A stretch of 14,012 nucleotides of DNA from Elusimicrobiota bacterium (GTDB lineage Bacteria > RUG730), in NCBI GenBank assembly GCA_031259185.1, contig JAIRLV010000175.1, forward strand, positions 1 through 14,012. Reading direction: 5' to 3'. Of this stretch, positions 1 to 6,491 are shown piece by piece. The notes beneath the pieces were generated by a model. It was not told where the DNA came from and searched no databases. It saw nothing but the letters and a program-made list of their open reading frames with translations. How positions within the stretch are numbered: position 1 is the first letter of the stretch; each line of letters begins with the position of its first letter. The position numbers and the translations under genes are program-made.

Positions 1-646
1 GGTTGTAGACACACAAGCATCACATCAACAAGATAGAGCATATGGAGGTATTATTAGAGCAACTAAAGGGAAATTACAAGAATATATAACAGGAGAAATT
101 ATAAAAATAGCTTGGAATAACATTGGAGGGAATAACAAAAGATTAGACATAAACTCAAAAAAAGTACATATTCCTATCAAAAATTCATATATAGAAAAAA
201 TTAAAAATGAAAAAGTAAAAAAATATATATTAAGTAATATATAAAGACTATTATTATGGATTAAGTGTAGATAAACATATATTTGTAGATAAAAGATTTA
301 AATGGGAATTGAATGTAAAGCATATGCGGAAAATGCAATGATAAAAAGGATTTTATTTGATTTTCATTTATTAAAGACTTTATATCCTAATATTTCATGT
401 TATTTGTTTCAATTGGAGAGTCAACTAGGAGGTGATTATTCTAAATTGCCTGACATTGTGTATGGCGCTACTTCAACTCATTCAATAATGAGTTATTTTG
501 AAGATGTAAATTTGAATATTTTTACATTTTTAGAAGGTGAAAGAAATATTAATAAGCCAATACACAAAAATTTCAAGCAATTGAAAAAAGAGACTATTGA
601 AATAGCAATAGAAATGTTATCTATTGAATTTAGAAAAGTTTTATAA
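1..646 (+). pseudogene. Type II restriction endonuclease remnant (3' part, two frameshifts)
   Basis: The 5' end lies outside the window. Three reading-frame segments join into one protein-like sequence. The first runs from base 2 to a TAA at 242-244 and includes DTQASHQQDRAYGG. The second runs from about 234 to 305 and includes YYYGLSVDKHIFVD and RFKW. The third runs from 304 to 646, beginning GIECKAYAENAM and including QLESQLGGDYSK and LEGERNINKPIH. An Asp in VDKHIFVD followed by the E-C-K triplet fits a PD-(D/E)XK nuclease core. The frames change near 236-244 (+1) and at the GGG of 304-306 (-1); one extra G there would read FKWGIECKAY. The ATG at 302 follows a TAA directly and has no ribosome binding site, so it is not a genuine start. 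The specificity and the cognate methyltransferase, presumably upstream, are unknown. An assembly error is the main alternative to real decay. Confidence 0.72.
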
Positions 647-647
647 A

Positions 648-675
648 TTGATTTTATACATTAAAAAAATATAAT
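648..675 (+). promoter_or_regulatory. Candidate sigma-70-type promoter upstream of dapB
   Basis: TTGATT at 648-653 and a perfect TATAAT at 670-675 are separated by 16 bases, directly after the stop of the nuclease remnant. Transcription would begin near 682 and give dapB a leader of about 110 nt. The AT-rich background makes chance matches common, so this rests on the spacing and the perfect -10. Confidence 0.4.
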
Positions 676-791
676 AGACAATAAAAAATTCATAAAAATA
701 AAAATATACCATAATAATATAGCATATTTTTTATGATTTTGGCAATAAATTTAAAAAAAAACAATTTTAATAAATATAAAAAGGAATTATT

Positions 792-1583
792 ATGATAAAA
801 ATAGCAATGATCGGCGCTGCTGGACGAATGGGTAGAAAAATTTTAGAACTTTTGGAAAAAGATAACAATTTTGAAATAATCGGGGCTATAGATTCAAAAA
901 ATAGTAAACTTATAGAGCAAAAAGTTTTTTTTGATTCTCATGAAAATTTTGTTTATTCATATGATTTAGAAGCAATTATTAAAGATATTGACATTGCTAT
1001 AGATTTTAGTGCTGCAAATGTAACAATTAATAATTTACCGATTTTTGAAAAATATAAAAAGGCTCTTGTAATTGGAACAACAGGATTTGATGAACTACAA
1101 ATAAAAACAATTGAAAATTGTTCAAAAAATATTCCAATAGTTTTATCTCCAAATATGAGTATCGGAGTAAATGTTTTTTTTAAAGTTCTGGCTGATACAA
1201 CTAAACTTTTGAAAGATTATGATATAGAAATTTTAGAAATTCATCATAACCAAAAAAAAGATTCGCCTAGTGGAACTGCTATGAAAATTGGTGATATTAT
1301 ATTAGAAAATACTAAAAAAGGCAAAGAAAATCTAATTTTTGGACGGCATGGAATACTTGGAGAAAGACAAAAAGATGAAATTGGGATTCATTCAGTTAGA
1401 ATGGGCGATATAGTGGGAGAGCATACAGTTTATTTTTGCGGAAATAATGAACGACTTGAAATCACACATAAAGCTCATAGTAGAGATAATTTTGCATCTG
1501 GCGCAATCAGAGCTGCAAGATGGTTAGCAGAAAAAAAACAAAATGGACTTTACGATATGTTTGATGTTTTGGGAATTAAATGA
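792..1583 (+). CDS. dapB: 4-hydroxy-tetrahydrodipicolinate reductase
   Basis: DapB reduces 4-hydroxy-tetrahydrodipicolinate with NAD(P)H in the cytoplasm, in the lysine and meso-diaminopimelate pathway that also feeds peptidoglycan synthesis. The 263 residues are normal family length. An N-terminal Rossmann fold opens with GAAGRMG at 8-14, and GTT at 95-97 lies by the nicotinamide site. The family signature EIHHNQKKDSPSGTA (149-163) carries the catalytic His151/His152 and Lys155 and the substrate-binding SGT at 160-162. The C-terminal part HKAHSRDNFASGAIRAA is also conserved. The ATG follows AAGGA with good spacing. No other lysine gene lies beside it, so it appears to be a single-gene unit or to be co-transcribed with nadA 95 bases downstream. 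Confidence 0.96.
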   Translation: MIKIAMIGAAGRMGRKILELLEKDNNFEIIGAIDSKNSKLIEQKVFFDSHENFVYSYDLEAIIKDIDIAIDFSAANVTINNLPIFEKYKKALVIGTTGFDELQIKTIENCSKNIPIVLSPNMSIGVNVFFKVLADTTKLLKDYDIEILEIHHNQKKDSPSGTAMKIGDIILENTKKGKENLIFGRHGILGERQKDEIGIHSVRMGDIVGEHTVYFCGNNERLEITHKAHSRDNFASGAIRAARWLAEKKQNGLYDMFDVLGIK

Positions 1584-1678
1584 AAATTTTAAATATATTT
1601 ATAATAACATAAAAAAATAAAGGTTGTAATCAAAATAAAAATATTTCAAGAGAAATAATTTTTATCAATATAAAAAGA

Positions 1679-2593
1679 ATGGAAAAATTAAAAGAAAAAA
1701 TATTAAACTTGAAAAAGGAAAAAAATGCTGTAATTTTGGCGCATTTATATCAATTGCCAGAGATTCAAGACATAGCAGATTTTGTTGGAGATTCGTATAA
1801 TTTGAGTAAACAAGCTAGTCAAACTGATGCTAAAATAATAGTTTTCTGCGGGGTTTATTTTATGGCGGAAACAGCAGCAATAATTTCTCCAGATAAAAAA
1901 GTTTTATTGCCTGAAATAGACGCAGGATGCCCGATGGCTGATATGATAACAATTGCAGATATTGAAAAATTGAAAATTGAAAATCCAAAGGCAATAATTA
2001 TAACTTATATAAATTCCAACGCTGAAATAAAAGCTTATAGCGATATAGTATGCACTTCTTCAAACGCAGTAAAAATTGTTAAAAAATTACCAAAATGTCA
2101 AAAAGATATAATTTTTGTACCAGATAAATATTTAGGAAATTATATTGCAAAACAAAATCTAGATAGAAATATAATTTTATTCAATGGATATTGCAATGTT
2201 CATTCAAAAATATTACCTGACGATGTAAAAAATTTGAAAGAAAAACATCCAAATTCTTTTGTTTTAGTTCATCCAGAATGTAGAGGCGAAGTAATAGATA
2301 TGGCAGATGAGGTTTTATCAACTACTGGAATGATAAATTTTGTAAAAAATTCTGCTAAAAAAGAATTTATAATATGCACAGAAATAGGCATTATGTATAA
2401 ATTAGAAAAAGATAATCCAAATAAAATTTTTTATCATATTTCAAAACTTGCAATCTGCCCTAATATGAAAAAAACTACTCTTGAGAAAGTTTTATTTTCT
2501 TTAGAAGACTTGAAATATGAAATAAAAGTAGACAAAAATATTGCAATTTTAGCAAACTCTGCTATAAATAAAATGTTTGAATTATCAAAATAA
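1679..2593 (+). CDS. nadA: Quinolinate synthase A
   Basis: NadA condenses iminoaspartate with dihydroxyacetone phosphate to quinolinate, the first committed ring-forming step of de novo NAD synthesis. The enzyme is cytoplasmic and carries an oxygen-sensitive [4Fe-4S] cluster. The 304 residues match the short form of the family, built from three similar domains. The cluster ligands are visible as Cys84 (DAGCPMADM), Cys172 (NGYCNVH) and Cys260 (CPNMK), spaced 88 residues apart as expected. Other conserved pieces are AHLYQLPEIQ near the N-terminus and HPECRGEV at about 198-205. The upstream Shine-Dalgarno sequence is weak (AAAAGA), but the ATG fits the family N-terminus. nadB and nadC are not in the window, so the pathway is completed elsewhere or partly missing. 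Confidence 0.95.
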   Translation: MEKLKEKILNLKKEKNAVILAHLYQLPEIQDIADFVGDSYNLSKQASQTDAKIIVFCGVYFMAETAAIISPDKKVLLPEIDAGCPMADMITIADIEKLKIENPKAIIITYINSNAEIKAYSDIVCTSSNAVKIVKKLPKCQKDIIFVPDKYLGNYIAKQNLDRNIILFNGYCNVHSKILPDDVKNLKEKHPNSFVLVHPECRGEVIDMADEVLSTTGMINFVKNSAKKEFIICTEIGIMYKLEKDNPNKIFYHISKLAICPNMKKTTLEKVLFSLEDLKYEIKVDKNIAILANSAINKMFELSK

Positions 2594-2639
2594 ATTGATT
2601 TTTTTGATTTTAATATTAATTTTGAAAAGGGGGAAGTAT

Positions 2640-3056
2640 ATGAATTATTTTAAGCTTTTGAGCTTAGTTTTTGCTATTTTGTTTCTATTGTTTCTAGGAT
2701 TTTATAAATATAAAAAAATTGATTTACAATCTTTAATTCCAAAAAAAAATTCAGGTTGGCTATTTTTGAATTTTTGGATATTTACTATTGTGTTTGTATA
2801 TACTTGGCTTTTAGCTCTAATTAATACCTTGAAATATACTTATATTTTTGCCTTTTTTATCACATTTTGTTTCATAAAAGCTTTTATGCAATTACTTTTT
2901 TATGATAAGTATGAAAAAATTATTAATACCCAATTTATTCAAATTATAATGACCAAAAATCTTTTTACTATAAAAAATATTGACTATAAATTAATTGATT
3001 TTGTGTATTTGTTTTTTATAATTTTGTTTTTTCTATTAGGTATTTTTGTTTATTAA
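2640..3056 (+). CDS. Small multi-pass membrane protein of unknown function
   Basis: I do not recognise this 138-residue protein. It is strongly hydrophobic and aromatic, with about four likely membrane segments near residues 5-21, 43-63, 66-85 and 121-138. Two lysine-rich stretches (YKYKKIDLQSLIPKK after the first segment, and DKYEKIINT after the third) probably face the cytoplasm. A longer frame starting with TTG at 2577 overlaps the end of nadA, but the ATG at 2640 is preceded by a strong AAAGGGGGA ribosome binding site and is the better start. It lies 46 bases after nadA and may be co-transcribed with it. Nothing visible links it to NAD metabolism or heat shock. Confidence 0.7.
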   Translation: MNYFKLLSLVFAILFLLFLGFYKYKKIDLQSLIPKKNSGWLFLNFWIFTIVFVYTWLLALINTLKYTYIFAFFITFCFIKAFMQLLFYDKYEKIINTQFIQIIMTKNLFTIKNIDYKLIDFVYLFFIILFFLLGIFVY

Positions 3057-3215
3057 TTATTTACAAATATCTTATTATCTTATTGAAGTATAAGTGTAGA
3101 ATTTACAATATTAATTTTTTTCACTACAGTTTTATCTATTAAGTTACCTTAAAATATTTACTTAATTATTTATAAAAAATTTCAAACGATAAGTTTTTGC
3201 TAGATATTTTTTTTG

Positions 3216-3244
3216 TTGACAAAGACTATATTTTGTATTATCAT
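3216..3244 (+). promoter_or_regulatory. Promoter of the heat-shock cluster (hrcA)
   Basis: A consensus TTGACA at 3216-3221 and TATCAT at 3239-3244 are separated by 17 bases, an ideal sigma-70 arrangement. The predicted transcription start, near 3250, falls inside the CIRCE operator, so HrcA binding would block this promoter directly. Confidence 0.75.
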
Positions 3245-3245
3245 A

Positions 3246-3272
3246 TTAGCACTCATTCTAATTGATTGCTAA
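3246..3272 (+). promoter_or_regulatory. CIRCE operator (HrcA binding site)
   Basis: The sequence is TTAGCACTC, nine bases, then GATTGCTAA. This is the canonical CIRCE inverted repeat (TTAGCACTC-N9-GAGTGCTAA) with a single change, T for G in the third base of the right arm. It sits just after the -10 box and 32 bases before the hrcA start, the usual autoregulatory position. HrcA bound here represses the operon until heat or unfolded proteins inactivate it. Confidence 0.95.
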
Positions 3273-3304
3273 TTTATTATAAAAATTTAAGTATTAAAAT
3301 TATT

Positions 3305-4369
3305 ATGGATAAAACTTTAACAGATAGAAAAAAATATATTTTACAATTGATCATAAATGAATATATAAAAACAGGCAGACCTGTTAGTTCAAATCTTATT
3401 TGTTCTGAGTATAATTTGAATTATAGTTCTGCTACCATACGAAATGAAATTGCAAAGTTGGAGAAAGAAGGTTATTTGATGCAACCGCATATTTCCGCTG
3501 GTAGAATACCGACGAATTTAGGTTATAGATATTATGTTGATTTTTTAACAAATATACAGAAAATAACAAAAAAAGAAGAAAAGCAAATAAAAAAAGAATT
3601 TGATTCAAAAATAAACGAATTAGATAAAATTATGCAACAGACTTCTAAAATGTTAGCAATGATTAGCGAATTTGCTGGATTTTCTATCGCTTCAAATATA
3701 AACGAAAGCAAAATAGACTACATACAGTTGTCAAGAATTGGAGATAATACAAGTAGAATTTTATTTTTGGTGGTTACAGAAGATAATTTAGTAAAACATA
3801 AAATAATAGACTTAGATTATGAAATTGATTATGTGAAAATAATTGAATTGACTGAAATTTTTAATGACAAATTTAAAGGGAAAAATTTGTCAGAATTTAC
3901 AAAATCAGCTATAGATATCGTTTTAGAAGAGCAGAAAAAAGCAGAAAAAATAATTATGTTTGTGAAAGATTTAGTGAAAAATTTGAGCAATGTAATAGAA
4001 AATAATCTTTATTATTTAGAGGAAAGCCATAATTTTTTAAATAACATTGATTTTGACGATGAAGTTTATCAGAATTTGAAAAAACAAGAAATTATAAAAA
4101 CTATTTTAGATAATAATTTTTTGGAAAAACTTTCAGAAAAAAATGATAATTTACTGAAAAAAGATAAAACTTATGACGTAAAAATTTATATTGGAGAAAT
4201 GGAGTTAAATAACTTATTAAAAGATTGCAGTTTGGTCACAAATACTTATAAAATTGGTGAGAAAAATATAGGCGTTTTAGGTATTATAGGACCAAAGAGA
4301 ATGAATTATGATAAAATGATAGGTATTGTTGAATTTGTGTCAAAATTGGTAAATAAATTAATAAAATAA
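3305..4369 (+). CDS. hrcA: Heat-inducible transcription repressor HrcA
   Basis: HrcA is the cytoplasmic repressor that binds CIRCE as a dimer and needs the GroE chaperonin to stay active. The protein has 354 residues, typical for the family. Residues 1-80 form the winged-helix domain, with the hallmark SSATIRNEIAKLEKEGYL (41-58) and ISAGRIPT (63-70) followed by GYRYYVDFL. The rest is the GAF-like and dimerisation region, ending with the family motif GPKRMNYDKMIGIV. An alternative TTG at 3266 would start inside the CIRCE right arm; the ATG at 3305 fits the known N-terminus, although no clear Shine-Dalgarno precedes it. A CIRCE element lies directly upstream, so the gene is self-regulated. It heads the cluster with the small Cys protein and grpE. 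Confidence 0.95.
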   Translation: MDKTLTDRKKYILQLIINEYIKTGRPVSSNLICSEYNLNYSSATIRNEIAKLEKEGYLMQPHISAGRIPTNLGYRYYVDFLTNIQKITKKEEKQIKKEFDSKINELDKIMQQTSKMLAMISEFAGFSIASNINESKIDYIQLSRIGDNTSRILFLVVTEDNLVKHKIIDLDYEIDYVKIIELTEIFNDKFKGKNLSEFTKSAIDIVLEEQKKAEKIIMFVKDLVKNLSNVIENNLYYLEESHNFLNNIDFDDEVYQNLKKQEIIKTILDNNFLEKLSEKNDNLLKKDKTYDVKIYIGEMELNNLLKDCSLVTNTYKIGEKNIGVLGIIGPKRMNYDKMIGIVEFVSKLVNKLIK

Positions 4370-4403
4370 TTTAAATTTTTAAAAAAATTTTGGAGGTATC
4401 AAA

Positions 4404-4568
4404 ATGAATAATTTATTAAAATTGCAAAAAACATTAAATTGCGGATGTTGTAACAAAAGTAATGTTAAAAAGGATGAAAAAGTAGAGAAATCAAAGGTGA
4501 AAGATGAAAAAAGCAATAAAACTGTAGAAAAAGAAAAAACTTCTAAAAAAGGCTGTGGCTGTAATTAA
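4404..4568 (+). CDS. 54-residue Cys/Lys-rich small protein in the heat-shock cluster
   Basis: This short frame begins with ATG seven bases after a perfect GGAGG (4392-4396), one of the best ribosome binding sites in the window, and ends with TAA. The product has a hydrophobic start (MNNLLKLQK), then a CGCC cluster at residues 13-16, a highly charged Lys/Glu/Asp linker at 18-49, and a final CGC at 51-53. Five cysteines in two clusters at the ends suggest metal or disulfide/redox chemistry; that is inference. I know of no named family. It lies 34 bases after hrcA and before grpE, so it is probably made under CIRCE control. A chance frame is possible, but the ribosome binding site, the symmetric Cys placement and the operon position argue against that. 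Confidence 0.7.
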   Translation: MNNLLKLQKTLNCGCCNKSNVKKDEKVEKSKVKDEKSNKTVEKEKTSKKGCGCN

Positions 4569-4610
4569 AAATAAATTTTTTGATTTTAATTTATATTAAA
4601 AATTTATTTT
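4568..4610 (+). terminator. AT-only hairpin after the small Cys gene (weak terminator candidate)
   Basis: AAAATAAATTTTT (4568-4580) and its exact reverse complement AAAAATTTATTTT (4598-4610) form a 13-bp stem around a 17-nt loop, starting at the stop codon of the small gene. It has no G-C pairs and ends in TTTTATTA. It could attenuate transcription between the small gene and grpE, but in such AT-rich sequence it may be incidental. Confidence 0.35.
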
Positions 4611-4631
4611 ATTACGAATAATTTTGGCATA

Positions 4632-4678
4632 TATATCACAGCAACATATGTAAATATTGTATATGTTGTTGTGATATA
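4632..4678. repeat. 18-bp near-perfect inverted repeat upstream of grpE
   Basis: The arms are 4632-4649 and 4661-4678, with cores ATCACAGCAACATAT and ATATGTTGTTGTGAT, separated by 11 bases. There is one mismatch, which would be a G-U pair in RNA. It is far more G/C-containing and regular than its surroundings and is not followed by a T-run, so it is not a typical terminator. It overlaps the place where a -35 box for grpE would lie, which suggests an operator or an mRNA-processing or stability hairpin. It does not match CIRCE. Confidence 0.8.
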
Positions 4679-4699
4679 ATTATTACGTTCTATTATAAT
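4669..4699 (+). promoter_or_regulatory. Possible grpE promoter (perfect -10 box)
   Basis: A perfect TATAAT at 4694-4699 lies 45 bases before the grpE ATG. The best -35 candidate is TTGTGA at 4669-4674, within the right arm of the inverted repeat, but the 19-base spacing is long. Weak support. Confidence 0.3.
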
Positions 4700-4744
4700 T
4701 ATATTCATAATGTAAGAAAAATTTTTTATAAAAAGGAATTAAAA

Positions 4745-5368
4745 ATGTTTATTTTTACTAAAGATGATGAAAAAGAAAATTTTGATATAAAAAATTGCGA
4801 ATGTAACAGTAACGACGAAAACTGCGATATAAATAAAAAAATAGAAAATAACACTGATAGCGATGAAAAATGCGAGTGTTTTACTGATGAAAAAGAAAAT
4901 TTGTCAGAATTAGAAAAATTACAAAAGAAATTAGAAAAGGCTCGAGAAGAAAACAGTTTTAACCTTGATAAATTTATGCGACTTAATGCAGAATTTGTTA
5001 ATTATAAAAACAGGATTGAAAAAGAGAAATTAGACTTGATAAAGTACGCAGGTAAAGAAATAATAAAATCATTATTGCCTTTTCTTGATACATTTGATAG
5101 CGCATTGAAGGCTGAACCCAAAAGTCTTGAAGAGTGTTTAAAAGGCTATAAGTTGGTTTATGATTCGTTTATGGAAATATTAAAAAAAGAAGGATTAGAG
5201 ATTATAAAAACAGAAAATGAAAAGTTCAATCCAGAATTTCACGAAGCAATTGCTTTTGATAAAAATGATGAATTAGAAGATAATGTTATAACATTGGAAA
5301 TGCAAAAAGGTTATAAATTGAAAGATAAGGTTTTACGGCATTCTATGGTGAAGGTGAATAAGAGATAA
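4745..5368 (+). CDS. grpE: Nucleotide exchange factor GrpE
   Basis: GrpE is the cytoplasmic dimeric factor that releases ADP from DnaK. The 207 residues contain a long coiled-coil region (about 53-105, including LDKFMRLNAEFVNYKNRIEK) and the C-terminal beta-wing domain with the family signature FNPEFHEAIAF (about 163-173) and the ending GYKLKDKVLRHSMVKV. The ATG follows AAGGA. The first 50 residues are acidic and probably disordered, which is usual. Unusually, they hold five cysteines, in CEC at 18-20, Cys27 and CEC at 43-45. The neighbouring small protein also carries Cys pairs, so a shared metal or redox property is conceivable, but unproven. dnaK, its partner, lies almost 5 kb downstream, beyond the restriction-modification genes. 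Confidence 0.95.
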   Translation: MFIFTKDDEKENFDIKNCECNSNDENCDINKKIENNTDSDEKCECFTDEKENLSELEKLQKKLEKAREENSFNLDKFMRLNAEFVNYKNRIEKEKLDLIKYAGKEIIKSLLPFLDTFDSALKAEPKSLEECLKGYKLVYDSFMEILKKEGLEIIKTENEKFNPEFHEAIAFDKNDELEDNVITLEMQKGYKLKDKVLRHSMVKVNKR

Positions 5369-5375
5369 ATAATAA
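5366..5375 (+). repeat. Left copy of a 10-bp direct repeat at the RM island edge
   Basis: TAAATAATAA begins with the stop codon of grpE. The same ten bases recur at 10301-10310, over the stop codon of the last RM gene. The repeat is AT-only and short, so chance is possible, but it lies precisely at both ends of the inserted gene block. Confidence 0.35.
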
Positions 5376-5620
5376 ACAAAAAAGATTTGCTTTATTTTTA
5401 TTATTAATTAGGATGTGAAAATATATAACAAAAGCTTAATAAAGATTCTATATCATAGAGAGAATTATTGATAAGTTTGTTTCTATCTCTAAACCAGATA
5501 AGATAATAATTTGCTAGAGGAGATAATATAAAAAAATAGTGATATAAGATATATTGATAATTAAAAACATTTTCAAAATAATAGGGGTTGATAAATATTT
5601 TATATTTTGAAGAGGATTTA
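5376..5620. other. Non-coding spacer between grpE and the RM genes
   Basis: No convincing gene, terminator or promoter is visible. A purine-rich GGATGTGAAA at 5411 vaguely resembles the ribosome binding region of dnaK. A minus-strand open frame without a start codon ends at 5404 and reads protein-like over about 40 codons (including YYLIWFRDRNKLINNSLYDI); it may be a gene fragment or chance. The stretch may be residue from the insertion of the RM block. Confidence 0.4.
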
Positions 5621-6385
5621 ATGAATAAAAACTTGTGGAGTATAGAAGAAGAAAAAATTTTTTTTATAAGTTCTTTAAAAAATTATGCAACAGAAAAACA
5701 ACTATTTTATAATTTAAAAGATGAATATTATGCTTATATTCCAAAAAACTTTGATAGTGAAGGACAAACTTTACAGGCACGGAATTCATTGATAGGACAT
5801 TATACAGAGCATTGGGTACAGAAATTATTGCAACATATTGCTAATAAATTTAATTTATATGCTGTAAATAACGTTATTTGTGAAGAAATATCTTTATCTA
5901 AACAAAGTAGCGCAGATATTGCTTTTTGTAAGACACCGCAAACTATACAAGAAGCTAAAAATATTAAAGTAATATTTGAAATAAAAATGAGTATTGTATG
6001 GAATTATTTATATAAAGATAACATAATAAAAAATGTAGGAGATTACAAAGCTCATAAAGGGAATCCTTCTTTATTAAGATCTGATAGTATGCTAAAAGCA
6101 ATAGGAAAAGCAGTTAATATAAGAGTATCTGGAGATTATTCTAGGAATATTCCAATAATTGTATTAGGGAATAGTCCAATAACAGAACATTATAAAGAAA
6201 AAGTTGATTTTTTAAAAGAAGCTGGTATAATACAGCAATTTATTTCATTAAATCCTAACCCAACTGATACACAATATATCAAAGAAACTAATAAAAAAGG
6301 ATTTATAACAGCAAAAGATTTTGAAAGTTTATATTATTTAATAGAATATATACTAAAAGAAGAGTTATGTTTTTTTCATCTATGA
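5621..6385 (+). CDS. PD-(D/E)XK type II restriction endonuclease, 3' end out of frame
   Basis: The predicted cytoplasmic nuclease would cut unmodified DNA. The 254 residues include a likely metal site of Asp99 (SADIAF) and E120-I-K122 (VIFEIKMS), with Glu64 in GHYTEHWVQ as a further candidate; this fits the PD-(D/E)XK fold. I do not recognise the specificity. A TTG at 5588 would add 11 residues, but the ATG at 5621 has AGAGG five bases upstream. The frame stops after CFFHL at a run of seven T (6370-6376). In the -1 frame the protein would continue for 39 more residues (including LKTIGQCIQVANL and KAKKFLSVIKG) and stop at 6495, overlapping the next methyltransferase start by ATGA. The gene is therefore phase-shifted, uses a programmed shift, or is newly broken. 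Confidence 0.75.
   Translation: MNKNLWSIEEEKIFFISSLKNYATEKQLFYNLKDEYYAYIPKNFDSEGQTLQARNSLIGHYTEHWVQKLLQHIANKFNLYAVNNVICEEISLSKQSSADIAFCKTPQTIQEAKNIKVIFEIKMSIVWNYLYKDNIIKNVGDYKAHKGNPSLLRSDSMLKAIGKAVNIRVSGDYSRNIPIIVLGNSPITEHYKEKVDFLKEAGIIQQFISLNPNPTDTQYIKETNKKGFITAKDFESLYYLIEYILKEELCFFHL
6370..6376 (+). other. T7 slippery tract at the nuclease 3' end
   Basis: Seven T lie in the frame tgT-TTT-TTT, an ideal heptamer for -1 slippage by ribosome or polymerase, and also a short homopolymer able to change length during replication. A -1 shift opens the frame through to 6495. I see no strong hairpin just downstream. Confidence 0.6.
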
Positions 6386-6491
6386 CATCATTAAAAACAA
6401 TAGGACAATGTATTCAAGTAGCAAATTTAGAAAATTCTTTTGAAGACAAAGCAAAAAAATTTTTATCAGTGATCAAGGGAGTAGGTATAAG

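Noticed and set aside
302-646. Independent 114-residue gene starting at ATG 302
   Set aside because: A stop codon lies directly before the ATG, there is no ribosome binding site, and the upstream frame continues the same nuclease sequence; it is part of the broken gene.
2577-2639. Membrane protein starting at TTG 2577
   Set aside because: It overlaps nadA, while the ATG at 2640 has a strong ribosome binding site.
3266-3304. hrcA starting at the TTG inside CIRCE
   Set aside because: It would add 13 residues not typical of HrcA and overlap the operator; the ATG at 3305 matches the family N-terminus.
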